From the NCBI GenBank assembly GCA_013822735.1, contig PNKZ01000019.1, positions 1 to 64,000 of the forward strand: 64,000 nt of DNA. Reading direction: 5' to 3'. Within the stretch, counting starts at the first letter, position 1; the number at the start of each line of letters is the position of its first letter. Source of the stretch: Pirellula sp. (GTDB lineage Bacteria > Planctomycetota > Planctomycetia > Pirellulales > PNKZ01). The position numbers and the translations under genes are program-made. Below, piece after piece: positions 39,767 to 49,277 of the stretch. The notes below the pieces were generated by a model, which saw only the letters and a list, made by a program, of their open reading frames with translations, was not told where the DNA came from and made no database searches.

Positions 39767-40499
39767 CGTTCGGGCCTTCGTGGCCGCCGCCGCCGAAAGT
39801 TTTCAACCGGTCGGGCCGGTGTTCGAGTTCGGTTCGTTCGTCGTGCCGGGGCAAGAGCACATCGGCGACCTGCGTCCGCTTTTCCCCGGACGGAACTACA
39901 CCGGTTGCGATATGCGCGAAGGAGCGGGGGTCGACCGTGTGGAAGATCTGAGTCGGCTCACGCTGGCCGACGATTCCGTGCCGACGATCGTCTGCGTCGA
40001 AACGCTCGAGCATGTGTTCGAAGTCCGCAAGGCGGTCGACGAAATGATGCGGGTGCTCGCGCCCGGCGGCATCATCATGGTGAGCACTCCGTTCAATTTC
40101 TATCTGCACAACTATCCCGGCGACTATTGGCGTCTGACCCCCAGTTGCCTGCAAGGTTTACTCGCTCCGCTCGGCGCCACGGCCGTCGGTTGGCAAGGGG
40201 TCGATAGCTTCCCGCACACCGTGTTTGCCATCGGTTGCAAAGCGCCCGTGCCGATGTGGTTCGGCGAACGCTTCGGCAAGTTCACCGCCAACTTCACGCG
40301 CCGCCTACAAACGCTCGAGGCGGCCGAACCGTGGCGCAAGCGATTGAAACGACGCGTCACCGGCATTTTCCGCAGCAAGGGGGAACGCCGCCGCGAACAG
40401 AGTTACTACAAGTCGCAATGGATCGGCTCGTTCACCGTCGGCGAACCGCTGAAGACGTCGCGCCACGCGGTGGCGGAGTTGCTGGGGAGTAGCTCGTAG
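39756..40499 (+). CDS. Class I SAM-dependent methyltransferase
   Basis: The 247-residue protein has a Rossmann methyltransferase core: FEFGSFVVPGQEHIGDLRPLF (motif I region, about 24-44), YTGCDMREGAGVDRVEDL (acidic end of strand 2), VETLEHVFEVRKAVDEMMRVLAPGGIIMVSTPF (post-motif and motif III). The YPGDYWRLTP stretch is typical of methyltransferases found with polysaccharide genes. The C-terminal 70 residues are basic. Cotranscription with the GT39-like gene suggests methylation of a sugar or lipid-linked glycan. Confidence 0.88.
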   Translation: MRDNVRAFVAAAAESFQPVGPVFEFGSFVVPGQEHIGDLRPLFPGRNYTGCDMREGAGVDRVEDLSRLTLADDSVPTIVCVETLEHVFEVRKAVDEMMRVLAPGGIIMVSTPFNFYLHNYPGDYWRLTPSCLQGLLAPLGATAVGWQGVDSFPHTVFAIGCKAPVPMWFGERFGKFTANFTRRLQTLEAAEPWRKRLKRRVTGIFRSKGERRREQSYYKSQWIGSFTVGEPLKTSRHAVAELLGSSS

Positions 40500-40581
40500 C
40501 GGGTAGCTAGTTGCTAGAGGGAGTTCGGCCAAGCGTTGGCCGCACTTCAGTCTCCGGTCTCTAGTCTCAAGTCTCCAGTCT
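40494..40581. repeat. Degenerate arrays, AGCTAG type and AGTCTCC type
   Basis: GTAGC...GGGTAGCTAGTTGCTAG (40494-40517), which includes the last bases of the methyltransferase gene, is followed by a TCAGTCTCCGGTCTCTAGTC array (40547-40581) before the SDR stop. Confidence 0.6.
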
Positions 40582-40585
40582 TTCC

Positions 40586-41395
40586 TTACCGTTGCATTAC
40601 GAAGCCGCCGTCGACATTGATCGTCTGGCCGGTCACTTCGCTTGCTCTGGCGCTACTGAGAAAGACGACCATATCGGCCACGTTTTCCGGACGCTGCCAA
40701 CGCCCCAGCGGCACGACATTGCGTACCTTTTCGTCCGCCCAATCTTCGTACGATTTCCGCTGGTCGGCGGGCTGCTGGTCGTGCCAGGCTTGCCACACGC
40801 CCCGATTGAGCGGCGTTTGTACCATGCCGGGGCAGACGGTGTTTACACGGACGCCGTGCCGCGCCAGGTCCTTGGCCATGCACTGCGCGAAGTTGATGTT
40901 GGCCGCTTTGCTCGCGCTGTAGGGAGGATCGGTCGGCGAACCGATTTGGCCGGCCACGCTGGCGATGAAGACCATCGTCCCGCCGCGCCGCTCGACCATC
41001 GAAGGAGCGAGCGCGTGGGCAATGTGCGTCATACCCATGATGTTTACTTCGAGCACGCGCGGCCAATCGGCGGCCGTGAGGTTCGTGAACGGAAATCCGA
41101 ACTTGCCCGAGCCGATCGCCGCGGCATGGGCCGCGTGATCGATCGGGCCGAGCGACGACGTGGTCGCTTCGAGCGCGGCGGCGATCGATTCCGGCTTAGT
41201 CACGTCGACCGTACAACCGACGGCCTTCACGGAGAATTCCGCGGCCAACCGTTCCGCTTGCGCGGCCACGTCGCGCGCCACATCCCAAAGGGCCACGTGG
41301 CAGCCTTCGGCGGCAAAGCCGCGCGCAATGGCCAACCCAATGCCGCTGGCGCCGCCGGTGACGACGGCAACGTGGCCTGAAACGTGAAGGTCCAT
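40586..41395 (-). CDS. Short-chain dehydrogenase/reductase
   Basis: A 269-residue classical SDR. The NAD(P)-binding motif is TGGASGIG (13-20), the catalytic tetrad is Asn118, Ser146, Tyr159 and Lys163 (YSASK at 159-163), and the C-terminus has the family GQTINVDGGF. The acidic position after strand 2 (LWDVA) suggests NAD. The substrate is unknown; the neighbourhood does not help. The ATG at 41395 gives the canonical N-terminus; the longer frame runs into a repeat array. Confidence 0.92.
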   Translation of the reverse strand: MDLHVSGHVAVVTGGASGIGLAIARGFAAEGCHVALWDVARDVAAQAERLAAEFSVKAVGCTVDVTKPESIAAALEATTSSLGPIDHAAHAAAIGSGKFGFPFTNLTAADWPRVLEVNIMGMTHIAHALAPSMVERRGGTMVFIASVAGQIGSPTDPPYSASKAANINFAQCMAKDLARHGVRVNTVCPGMVQTPLNRGVWQAWHDQQPADQRKSYEDWADEKVRNVVPLGRWQRPENVADMVVFLSSARASEVTGQTINVDGGFVMQR

Positions 41396-41414
41396 GGAAA
41401 ATCGTTGGGCAAGT

Positions 41415-41498
41415 GTTGAATGCTGAATGCTGAGTGCTGAATGGCCTGAGTCGGCACATTGTGCCATGTTCAGCATTCAGCATTCCTCATTCAGCATT
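41415..41498. repeat. Inverted pair of GAATGCTGAA-type arrays
   Basis: Left arm TTGAATGCTGAATGCTGAG... (41415-41443) and right arm ...TTCAGCATTCAGCATTCC... (41468-41498) are inverse copies of a degenerate tandem, in the spacer upstream of the SDR and downstream of the PQQ-type gene. Confidence 0.8.
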
Positions 41499-41502
41499 GT
41501 CT

Positions 41503-42870
41503 CTACTTCTTCACGTCGTACACGAACAAGTTGTCTTGCTCGCGCAGGTAGAGCTTTCCGCCGGCGACCACCGGATGCGGCCAGCTCGGGTTCTCGACGT
41601 TCGGAATCTTGAAGATGCCGCCGAGCTTGTAGCCGGCCGGCGTTGCTTCGACGAGTGCCATCGTGCCGTCTTGATAGCGGAAGTAAACCTGACCGTCGGC
41701 CGCGACGATCGCCGCCGAGCCGCTTCCGGCGCCGCGACCGCCGTCCCACACGATCTTGCCGGTCATGAATTCGACGCAAACCGGGAAGCCCTTGTTGTGG
41801 CCGTTGCCGCAATAGAGATAGTCGCCGAGGAGGACGACGCCGCCGTGATGGTTTTGAAACTCCTTACCCGGCGTGTACCAAACTTCTTCGGCGTCTACGC
41901 CCCCCGCACCCTTCTTCAGCTTAAGCAGCGCCGCGCCGCCGCCGCCGTAGCCGGTCGTGCAGAAGACATAGTCGCCGCGAACGATCGGCGTCGGAATGTT
42001 GGCCGTCGGGTTGGCGACGCGGTTGTATCCCCAAAGATACTTGCCGGTCTCGGCATCGACGCCGACGCAGCCGCGCCCGACGATCGTGACGTATTGCTTC
42101 ACGCCGGCCCCTTCGGAAATGACGATCGACGCATAGCCTGCGCCGTCTTTGCCGTTCTCTCCTTCCACGGCGAGCTTGCTCCGCCAGATTTCTTTGCCGG
42201 TGAGTTTGTCGAGCGCCACGATCCCCGCATCGTCGCCGCCGGGCGTGCAAACGACTTTGTTGCCGTCGACCAGCGGCGATTCGCTGTAGGCCCAGCCCGA
42301 CATCATCTTGCCGCCGAAATCCTTCGCGAAGTTCTTGCTCCAGAGGATCTTGCCCGTGGCCGTTTCGAGGCAAAGGAAATCGCCGTTGGTGCCGAGCGCG
42401 TAGACGCGGTCGCCGTCGATGGTCGGCGTGCAGCGCGAACCGTGGTAGCCGGTTTGTTCAAACGACGGGCCGATCTGCGTCCGCCACAGGTTCTTCCCCG
42501 TCGCGGCATCGAACGCCATGACGTACTGTTCGCCGGTCGAAGCCCCGTCCTTTTTCTTCTTTTCGGCCGGCGCACCGGCGGGGGGAGGCGGGACGACGTC
42601 GCCCATCGTCAGGATGCGACCGTCGGCAATGGCGACGCTGGAGAAACCGCCGCCGAGGCCGGTGATCTTCTGCGCGAGTTTCGGCCCCTTCTCGTCTTCC
42701 GGCCATTGCTGCAGCAGGCCGGTGTCGGAGCTCACGGCATCGCGATTCGGTCCGCGCCATTGCGGCCATTGATCGGCGGGCAAAGTCACATTGCTCGGCG
42801 CGGCAGCCAGCAGCGCCGCTGCCGGAAAGCAAATGGTTAGCAAGGCGGCAAACGAGACGCGAGAACGCAT
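41503..42870 (-). CDS. Secreted PQQ-type beta-propeller protein
   Basis: The 455-residue protein has a Sec leader (about residues 1-23) and the PQQ-enzyme-like propeller opening DQWPQWRGPNRDAVS. Blades are marked by AFDAATGKNLWRTQ, CLETATGKILWSK, ALDKLTGKEIWRSK, GVDAETGKYLWGY and EFMTGKIVWDG. This repeat binds pyrroloquinoline quinone in alcohol dehydrogenases, but planctomycete members of this kind mostly lack the enzymatic residues and are regarded as secreted binding or redox proteins. The start is the ATG at 42870 before the leader. Confidence 0.9.
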   Translation of the reverse strand: MRSRVSFAALLTICFPAAALLAAAPSNVTLPADQWPQWRGPNRDAVSSDTGLLQQWPEDEKGPKLAQKITGLGGGFSSVAIADGRILTMGDVVPPPPAGAPAEKKKKDGASTGEQYVMAFDAATGKNLWRTQIGPSFEQTGYHGSRCTPTIDGDRVYALGTNGDFLCLETATGKILWSKNFAKDFGGKMMSGWAYSESPLVDGNKVVCTPGGDDAGIVALDKLTGKEIWRSKLAVEGENGKDGAGYASIVISEGAGVKQYVTIVGRGCVGVDAETGKYLWGYNRVANPTANIPTPIVRGDYVFCTTGYGGGGAALLKLKKGAGGVDAEEVWYTPGKEFQNHHGGVVLLGDYLYCGNGHNKGFPVCVEFMTGKIVWDGGRGAGSGSAAIVAADGQVYFRYQDGTMALVEATPAGYKLGGIFKIPNVENPSWPHPVVAGGKLYLREQDNLFVYDVKK

Positions 42871-43191
42871 GGCAACTTCCTTGGTTTTGTGCGGAGGGAA
42901 TCGACGACGAAGCGGAGACTTCCGCAATCGCCGGCGGTTTTATTGCGGGCGGGACAACACAGCCGCGACATTGTCGTTAGCGAAGGCGCGGAACTCAAGG
43001 GGTTGCAGCCCGACCTCCCGCCTTCCGAGCATGCCTCGCGGGTCGCCGTAACCTCTTTTAAATACGCGTCTTGTGAATTGTGGATAAAAATATCTTGAAT
43101 AGGCGGCGTCCACGCGGTAACTTACCGATTACTGCTACAAACGGGCAAGCAACTCCCTTGCGATGCCCTCCCTCCGCCGGTTGCGAGTCAC
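42871..43191. other. 321-base divergent spacer
   Basis: Between the PQQ-type gene (minus) and the monoheme protein gene (plus). It contains an AT-rich stretch around 43060-43100 (TTAAATACG to GATAAAAATATC) where promoters probably lie; no coding frame or RNA is convincing. Confidence 0.5.
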
Positions 43192-44538
43192 ATGCTTCTC
43201 TCCAACAATCGCACGTGCGTCGTTGCTTGCGCCCTCGCGGCGCTTGCCGGATTGCTGGTCCCGCACTTCGCTCGTGCGCAGGCCGACAACTACGAGGCCG
43301 AGCCGATCCGCTATTCGAAATCGACTCCGGACAATATCGTCTCGCAATTGCAGCGACGACTCGATACCGACAAGTCGCAGCTCAAGTTCGAGGATCACTT
43401 CGGCTATCTCCGCTCGGTGCTGCGCGAGTTGGGCGTTTCGCCGGCGACGCAGACGTTGGTGTTTTCCAAGACCAGTTTGCAGCGCCAGAAGATCGCGCCC
43501 GACGCGCCGCGTTCGCTTTACTTCAATGACGACGTTTACGTCGGGATGTGCCAAGCGGGCGACGTGCTGGAAATCTCAGCCGTCGATCCGCAACTCGGAG
43601 CAGTCTTCTATACGCTCGACCAAGTTGAGTCGGGGCGTCCGCAGTTCGTACGACAGACCGACAATTGCACGACTTGCCACGCCTCGAGTCATACGCACGG
43701 CGTACCGGGCCACACGATTCGAAGCGTCTTCGCCGATGCAGAAGGCTATCCGATCCTCGCGGCCGGCACGTATCGCATCGATCAGACGAGCCCTTTGGAG
43801 AAGCGTTGGGGAGGTTGGTACGTCACGGGAACCCACGGCAAACAGACCCATCTAGGCAACGTCGCCTATCGCGGCGCGGCGACGCCGAAACCGATCGACG
43901 ACAAGAACGGCTTGAATCGTACGACGCTTTGCGAGGAGTTTGATGCCGGAGGATTTCTCACGCCGCATAGCGACATTGCGGCGCTGATGGTGCTCGAACA
44001 TCAGACGGAAGCGCAGAACTTACTCACGCATGCGAGCTTCGGCACGCGACAGGCCGTGTATTACGAAGCGGAGCTCAACCGCGAACTCGGCGAACCGGCG
44101 ACCAAGCGCTGGGCGAGTACCGACAGCCGGATCAAGAGCGTATGCGAGCCGCTGGTGCGGTATCTGCTGATGTCGGAAGAAGCGTTGTTGGAGGACCCGC
44201 TGGTGGGGACTTCGAGTTTTGCCGCCGAGTTCTCAAAACAAGGACCGCACGATTCCCGAGGGCGTTCGCTGCGCGAACTGGATCTGAAACGACGCTTATT
44301 CAAGTATCCGTTGAGCTACCTGATTTATTCTAAGCCGTTCGACGCACTTCCTGCCGAGGCGCACGCGTACATTTATCGTCGTCTCTGGAACGTATTGCAC
44401 AGCGCCGATGCCGACGGCCGGGAGTTTCGTCACCTTTCGCCGGCCGATCGGCGGGCGATCGTCGAGATCGTCTGCGACACGAAGGCGGGATTGCCCGACT
44501 ATTGGAAACGGCCCGCGGCAGGTGATTCGGCCCCCTAA
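43192..44538 (+). CDS. Secreted monoheme c-type protein of unknown function
   Basis: A 448-residue protein with a leader (about residues 1-30) and one heme motif, C159-T-T-C162-H163, in a stretch rich in His (CHASSHTHGVPGH) that could offer a distal ligand or a second metal. The remainder is alpha/beta with no domain I can name. Related planctomycete and verrucomicrobial sequences exist as conserved hypotheticals. The isolated position next to a PQQ-type gene suggests a periplasmic electron-transfer role, but this is inference. The ATG lies directly before the leader. Confidence 0.8.
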   Translation: MLLSNNRTCVVACALAALAGLLVPHFARAQADNYEAEPIRYSKSTPDNIVSQLQRRLDTDKSQLKFEDHFGYLRSVLRELGVSPATQTLVFSKTSLQRQKIAPDAPRSLYFNDDVYVGMCQAGDVLEISAVDPQLGAVFYTLDQVESGRPQFVRQTDNCTTCHASSHTHGVPGHTIRSVFADAEGYPILAAGTYRIDQTSPLEKRWGGWYVTGTHGKQTHLGNVAYRGAATPKPIDDKNGLNRTTLCEEFDAGGFLTPHSDIAALMVLEHQTEAQNLLTHASFGTRQAVYYEAELNRELGEPATKRWASTDSRIKSVCEPLVRYLLMSEEALLEDPLVGTSSFAAEFSKQGPHDSRGRSLRELDLKRRLFKYPLSYLIYSKPFDALPAEAHAYIYRRLWNVLHSADADGREFRHLSPADRRAIVEIVCDTKAGLPDYWKRPAAGDSAP

Positions 44539-44634
44539 ACGCCCCGACGTTGTTATGATGGGCGGTTTGCCCAATCGGTTCGTACCTCGCGGACGCGATT
44601 CGCTTGCCTTCCAGATTCAGGGTCGGGTCGTTCC

Positions 44635-45216
44635 ATGTCGCGTCGCTTGCGGATGTTTTTGGCCGTCGAGTTGTCTCCCACCGTCGCCACGCACGCGAAG
44701 AAGCTGATCGAGCGGCTCACGGAAACCGGCGTGCAAGCCAAATGGGTCGGCGCCAACGCGATGCATCTCACGCTCAAATTCTTGGGCGACGTCGATGAAA
44801 TGCATCTTCCCGAGCTTTGTAAGGTCGTAGATGCCGTCGGCAAAGAGACGCCGCCGTTCGACGTCGAGTTCGGCGGCATCGGCGCGTTTCCCGATGCGAC
44901 GAGCCCGCGCACGTTGTGGATGGGAGTCTTGCGAGGGGGCGAAGAGCTTGCAGAACTCTACACGGCCCTCGACGCGCGGCTGAAGCCGCTAGGCTATCGG
45001 AGCGAAGAGCGTAAGTTTCGTCCTCATCTCACCGTCGGTCGGTTGCGCGAGAACGAGCCGGAAGTGATCCAGGCACTTGCCGACTATCTCACTTCGCAAG
45101 CGGCCTTTCACGGCGGCGTCACCGATGTCTCCGAAGTGACGCTCTTTTCCAGCGACATGCGCCGCGAAGGCCCGGTGTACGAAGCCCTGCATACGGCGGA
45201 ACTCAAGGGACGCTAG
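44635..45216 (+). CDS. thpR: RNA 2',3'-cyclic phosphodiesterase
   Basis: The 193-residue protein is a 2H phosphoesterase: the two catalytic motifs are H44-L-T46-L ([10 protein letters not shown]) and H131-L-T133-V ([10 protein letters not shown]). The N-terminus [13 protein letters not shown] is canonical, and total length is normal for ThpR/LigT, which opens 2',3'-cyclic phosphates of RNA ends. The gene stands alone. Confidence 0.95.
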   Translation: MSRRLRMFLAVELSPTVATHAKKLIERLTETGVQAKWVGANAMHLTLKFLGDVDEMHLPELCKVVDAVGKETPPFDVEFGGIGAFPDATSPRTLWMGVLRGGEELAELYTALDARLKPLGYRSEERKFRPHLTVGRLRENEPEVIQALADYLTSQAAFHGGVTDVSEVTLFSSDMRREGPVYEALHTAELKGR

Positions 45217-45236
45217 TCGCCGTTCGTGGTTGGGTA

Positions 45237-45971
45237 CTACTGAGCGTCGCCGACTAGCAACGTTCCCGGCGTCAATGAAGTTTGCGCGTCGCGAACGACG
45301 GCGTCGTAGAGCCAAGCCGGCGATTGCGGTCGCGTCACATGCGATTGAAAGTGTTTGGCGACTTGCTCCCCGGCTTCAAAACCGCGAATCGTGCCCAACG
45401 TAAGCTTGCCGGCCGTTTCGGCGACCGCGTCGATACAGTGCACGACGTTGGCGGCACGCTTCGTCCGCGGCTTCGACGAATCGTAAATCTGATAGCGCAC
45501 TTCGCCGGAGGCAAGTTGCTCGCTACGAAGCATGGCTTGATGGTAAAGCTGAGCGTCGATTTCCAGCGGTCCCCAGTGGCGTACTTGCACGTCGAGCTGC
45601 CGCGCAAACTTCAACGTCTCGCCGAGCGTGAAGTTCTTTCCAGCCGTGGGGAAGAAGCTCAGGTGGAGCGTGTCGGCAAACTTCGCCGGTAACCAGCTGA
45701 TGGTTTGGCTTTCGAGCCGAGCTTGTTGCGAGTGAGCGGCGCTCTCGCCGAGATTCGAGGCTTTGATAAACGTCGCAAACGTGTGCGACTTAAGCACGTG
45801 ATTGTCGGCGTCTTGATAGGAGAAGACGATAACAAAATAGCGCTCGGCTACGGACGATTGCGTTGCCATAGGGTGATTTTCTTCCGGAGACAGAGCCAAG
45901 CATTCGGCTCGATCGCCGACGAAGGGGGGCAACAAGATCAGCAAACCGAGAAGTAACGTCGAGCGAAACAT
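45237..45971 (-). CDS. Secreted protein of unknown function
   Basis: A 244-residue protein with a Sec leader (about residues 1-22) ending near GDRAEC. The body has a mixed alpha/beta pattern; distinctive stretches are RYFVIVFSYQD, LHLSFFPTAGKNFTLGETL and NVVHCIDAVAETAGKLTLGTIRGFEAGEQVAKHF. I do not recognise a family. The gene is convergent with thpR (20 bases between stops) and has a long 5' spacer. Confidence 0.7.
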   Translation of the reverse strand: MFRSTLLLGLLILLPPFVGDRAECLALSPEENHPMATQSSVAERYFVIVFSYQDADNHVLKSHTFATFIKASNLGESAAHSQQARLESQTISWLPAKFADTLHLSFFPTAGKNFTLGETLKFARQLDVQVRHWGPLEIDAQLYHQAMLRSEQLASGEVRYQIYDSSKPRTKRAANVVHCIDAVAETAGKLTLGTIRGFEAGEQVAKHFQSHVTRPQSPAWLYDAVVRDAQTSLTPGTLLVGDAQ

Positions 45972-46351
45972 GGGAGCACCTCACGCGAATGTGTTTTCCG
46001 CCGGAGCTCCATGCTCCACGCAATTACTCCTTTGCCGAGATAGATGCCGCGAGACACGAATGGGATACGGCCCTCACGCGAACATCGAACTCACATAATC
46101 AAATACCGTGCCGAACCGCCGTCCTTACAGCGGGTCGGAGGTTTTCGGCCGTCACCCATTGCCGCAAATGCCTGATCTGCCTCAGACATACCGCTGTTTA
46201 CGGAAACACGGCCGCTTACGACGGTGGGATGTGGTCGACCGGGCGCGGGAGCTGGTCGCAAAATGACCGAGCCAGCCATTCAGACGGCTCCCCGCAAAGG
46301 GAGGCGTGGAGGCGTGCGTACTTCGGACGCGACGCGCGCGGGAGAGCTGCG
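45972..46351. other. 380-base spacer upstream of the unknown secreted protein gene
   Basis: No gene is convincing. The ten-base string CTCACGCGAA occurs twice (near 45977 and 46075), which may be a regulatory direct repeat or chance. Promoter of the gene at 45237-45971 should lie here. Confidence 0.4.
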
Positions 46352-46915
46352 CTACTTAGCGGCGGCTTGTTTCTGCCAAACAAACATGGTCGGCGCGCCG
46401 CGATCGGCTTCTAAGAGGCCCCATGCTTCGATCATGTGATTCCCTTCGATGCGATAGAGAAATGCGCCGCCGGCGCGACGGGCCCCCATGTTCGGTCCCG
46501 CGGTGACGAGCGTGTTGCGAATGACGAACGTGCGCAGCGGGCCATGCTGCGCGAGTTCGAACGTCGACGTGTGCGCGTGCACGATGTTGCCTTGCGCGTC
46601 GTACTCGGTCACGACGTCGGCTTCCCCTTCGACCTTCTTCTCCACGCGCATGCGCACGCCGGCCGGATTCGCAAACTCGCGGACCCACGTTCCCTGCATC
46701 GCTTCCAGATCGTCAGCGAGCGGATTGCTCCCGGGCTTATCCTTGTCGTTCGCTTTCTCAGCGGCGTCGGGTTTGTCGCCGGCGTTGGGTTTGGCAGCGG
46801 GTTTAGCGTCGGGCACGGTGGAGCGCGGTGCGTCGGCGCCGAGGATGAGAAGGTCGGGCAACGTCGCTAAACTACAGACGATGAGCAAGGCGCGGATCGA
46901 GAGGCGAAGCGTCAT
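46352..46915 (-). CDS. Exported LQGTW-type (lipocalin-like) protein
   Basis: The 187-residue protein has a leader (about residues 1-26), a Pro/Ala/Lys/Asp-rich linker (about 28-65) and a small beta domain starting LEAMQGTWVREFAN, a signature that recurs at the start of a planctomycete-expanded domain family. Further strands are MRVEKKVEGEADVV, FVIRNTLVTAG and GAFLYRIEGNHMIEAWG. Ligand and role unknown. Confidence 0.75.
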   Translation of the reverse strand: MTLRLSIRALLIVCSLATLPDLLILGADAPRSTVPDAKPAAKPNAGDKPDAAEKANDKDKPGSNPLADDLEAMQGTWVREFANPAGVRMRVEKKVEGEADVVTEYDAQGNIVHAHTSTFELAQHGPLRTFVIRNTLVTAGPNMGARRAGGAFLYRIEGNHMIEAWGLLEADRGAPTMFVWQKQAAAK

Positions 46916-47133
46916 GGCGTCAACTCCGAGCGCGAGAGTGTGGGCGTCACAGGGGCGACGGGTGCGAACAGTCGGACGCCGAGATTCTATCGAAACCGAG
47001 GGTGCGAACGCCGGCCCGATTGTCGCGCCGGCGGAAAGTCTCTAGAGATCGCCACGCGGCACGGCGTATACTCGGTGACCCCGCCGAACTCGCCGTTCGT
47101 CCCCGCCCTTCCCTTCCCCGCGAGGCTTTTGCG

Positions 47134-49203
47134 ATGCCGAAGTTCCGTTATGCGACTTGGTTCTTGTTGCTTACGCCGCTGGTCGTGGTTGCCGGAGCGG
47201 CATCGGTGCCGGCGCAAGGTCCGCATCAGCTGCTGATGCACTACTTAGACGAGGCGGGCAGCGAGCAACCTGTGCGGACCGTCGACGATTGGCAGCGCCG
47301 GCGCGGGCAGATTCTCGCCGGAATGCAAGAAGTGATGGGCCCGCTGCCGCCGGAAATGCGGCGCAGCGGGGCGGAAGCTCCGGCTCCGGCCCCGCTCGAC
47401 GTGCAGGTGCTAGAGGCGACCGAGCAGCAAGGCGTTCCGCGACAGACGATCTCGATTGCTTCGCGCAACGGCGAGCGCGTGACTGCGTATGTTTGGACGC
47501 CGAAGGGAATCGCCGCCGGCGAAAAGCGCGCGGCCATCTTGGCGTTGCACCCGACCGGAGACCTGGGAAAAGCGATCGTCGCCGGCGACGGCAAGGCGAA
47601 CCGCGGCTACGGTCTGGAGCTTGCACAGCGAGGGTACATCGTCATTGCGCCCGACTATGTGACGTTCGGCGATCAGAAGTCGCACGACTTCGCGAAGGAT
47701 GATTATGCCGGCGGTACGATGAAAGGGATCGTCGACCATATGCGGTGCGTAGACTATCTGCAAAGCCGCGCGGATATCGATCCGGCGCACATCGGCGTGA
47801 TCGGCCATTCGCTCGGAGGGCACAACGCGCTGTTTGTCGCCGCGTTCGATCCGCGCATCGGTGCGGTGGTCACCAGCTGCGGCTGGGATCCGTTTCATCA
47901 TTACTACGACGGCAAGAAACTCGCCAACTGGTCGCAGCCGCGTTATATGCCGTGGGTCGTTGAAAAGTTCGGGGCCGATCCGGATCGGATGCCGTTTGAT
48001 TTTTACGAAGTGCTGGCGGCGATCGCGCCGCGGCCGCTGTTCACGAACTCACCTCTCGGCGACGGCAACTTCCAGTACAAAGGAGTGAAGAAGGGCGTGT
48101 TGGCCGCGCGGGAAGTGTACGACTTGTTCGGAGCGCCGCTGGCGCTGCAGGCCCGCTATCCGAATTGTTCGCACGACTTTCCCGACGTGCAACGACGCGA
48201 AGCGTACGCCTTCCTCGACAGCGCGCTGAAGCATCAGCCTACGGCGACGGTGCCGGCCTTGCAGTTTGGCACGCGCGAGCGGGTGGAGATCAAGAGCACG
48301 GCCGACGGCTCGATGCAGCCGAGCTTCATCACGTTGCCGACCGGTTACACGCCGGAAGCCGGGGCTCAAGGACTCTTGGTGAACGTGCATAGCTGGAGCG
48401 GAGACTTGAATCAGCGGGCTCCGGAACTCGAAGCCGGGGCCAACGCCTTGGGCCTCGTCTACTTGGCGCCGAACTTTCGCGGCATGAACAAACAGCCCGA
48501 GGCGTGCGGTTCTCGGCTTGCGCAACAGGACGTGCTCGACGCGGTCGACTACGTACTGACGCATTACAGGATCGCCCCCGGCTGCGTGCTACTTACCGGC
48601 TCCAGCGGCGGCGGGCATATGACGATGCAACTTGCCGGCAATCATCCGGAGCGCTGGACCGCGGCCAGTGCCTGGGTGGGCATCAGCGATCTTGCGACGT
48701 GGCATGAACTGCACAAGGCCGATCGTTACGGCGAGATGCTCCGCGGCGTCTGCGGCGGAGCACCGGGCACGAGCGCCGCGGTCGATGAGGAGTATCGATA
48801 CCGTTCGCCGAAGACGCATTTGGCCCGCGCCGTCGACGTGCCGCTGGAGATTGCGGCGGGCATCTACGACGGTCACGCCGGCAGCGTGCCGGTGCGGCAC
48901 TCTCTCGAAGCGTTCAACGTCGTGGCGGCGGCCAACGAAGCTCGGGCCGCTTCGGCGGATGCGTCGAATGCCGGAAAGTCGCAAGTGATCGACGAAGCGA
49001 CCATCGCAAAGCTGTGCTCCGCGCCGTGGCGGCTCAACGCGCCGACCGCCGACGCCGAGCAGCTTGACCCGATGTACGACCGCACGATCTACTTTCGCCG
49101 CACCTCAGGCAATTGCCGCGTGACGCTCTTCGAAGGAGGCCACGAACGGCTGGAACTTGCGGCGCTGGAGTGGCTGATGACGAAAGCAAAGACTGGAGAC
49201 TAG
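47134..49203 (+). CDS. Secreted protein with two tandem alpha/beta hydrolase domains
   Basis: The 689-residue protein has a leader (about residues 1-27). Domain 1 (about 85-365) is a dienelactone hydrolase/acetyl-xylan-esterase-like fold with nucleophile Ser226 in GHSLGG and His in NCSHDF near 347. Domain 2 (about 375-689) is a prolyl-oligopeptidase-like fold with Ser491 in GSSGGG and His in EGGHERL near 676. Both active sites look intact. The ATG at 47134 is directly before the leader; an upstream frame from 47002 lacks support. The final codons (KTGD) and the stop come from a degenerate repeat array. Confidence 0.87.
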   Translation: MPKFRYATWFLLLTPLVVVAGAASVPAQGPHQLLMHYLDEAGSEQPVRTVDDWQRRRGQILAGMQEVMGPLPPEMRRSGAEAPAPAPLDVQVLEATEQQGVPRQTISIASRNGERVTAYVWTPKGIAAGEKRAAILALHPTGDLGKAIVAGDGKANRGYGLELAQRGYIVIAPDYVTFGDQKSHDFAKDDYAGGTMKGIVDHMRCVDYLQSRADIDPAHIGVIGHSLGGHNALFVAAFDPRIGAVVTSCGWDPFHHYYDGKKLANWSQPRYMPWVVEKFGADPDRMPFDFYEVLAAIAPRPLFTNSPLGDGNFQYKGVKKGVLAAREVYDLFGAPLALQARYPNCSHDFPDVQRREAYAFLDSALKHQPTATVPALQFGTRERVEIKSTADGSMQPSFITLPTGYTPEAGAQGLLVNVHSWSGDLNQRAPELEAGANALGLVYLAPNFRGMNKQPEACGSRLAQQDVLDAVDYVLTHYRIAPGCVLLTGSSGGGHMTMQLAGNHPERWTAASAWVGISDLATWHELHKADRYGEMLRGVCGGAPGTSAAVDEEYRYRSPKTHLARAVDVPLEIAAGIYDGHAGSVPVRHSLEAFNVVAAANEARAASADASNAGKSQVIDEATIAKLCSAPWRLNAPTADAEQLDPMYDRTIYFRRTSGNCRVTLFEGGHERLELAALEWLMTKAKTGD

Positions 49204-49218
49204 AGACTGGAGACGGAG
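49191..49218. repeat. Degenerate GACTGGAGA array at a gene end
   Basis: GACTGGAGACTAGAGACTGG plus AGACGGA at 49191-49218 is a tandem of eight- to nine-base units. It includes the stop codon of the tandem hydrolase gene. Confidence 0.7.
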
Positions 49219-49277
49219 ATTCCGCTTCGTGCCGTTGTTTCTTTCCTCCCTCCGCCCTCCCCCTTTTCCCTCGTTTC

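Noticed and set aside
41415-41498. CRISPR array
   Set aside because: Units are 8-10 bases, degenerate and without spacers of constant length; no cas genes nearby.
41434-42840. 468-residue plus-strand frame opposite the PQQ-type gene
   Set aside because: Antisense frame with a repetitive composition produced by the propeller codons; starts within a repeat array.
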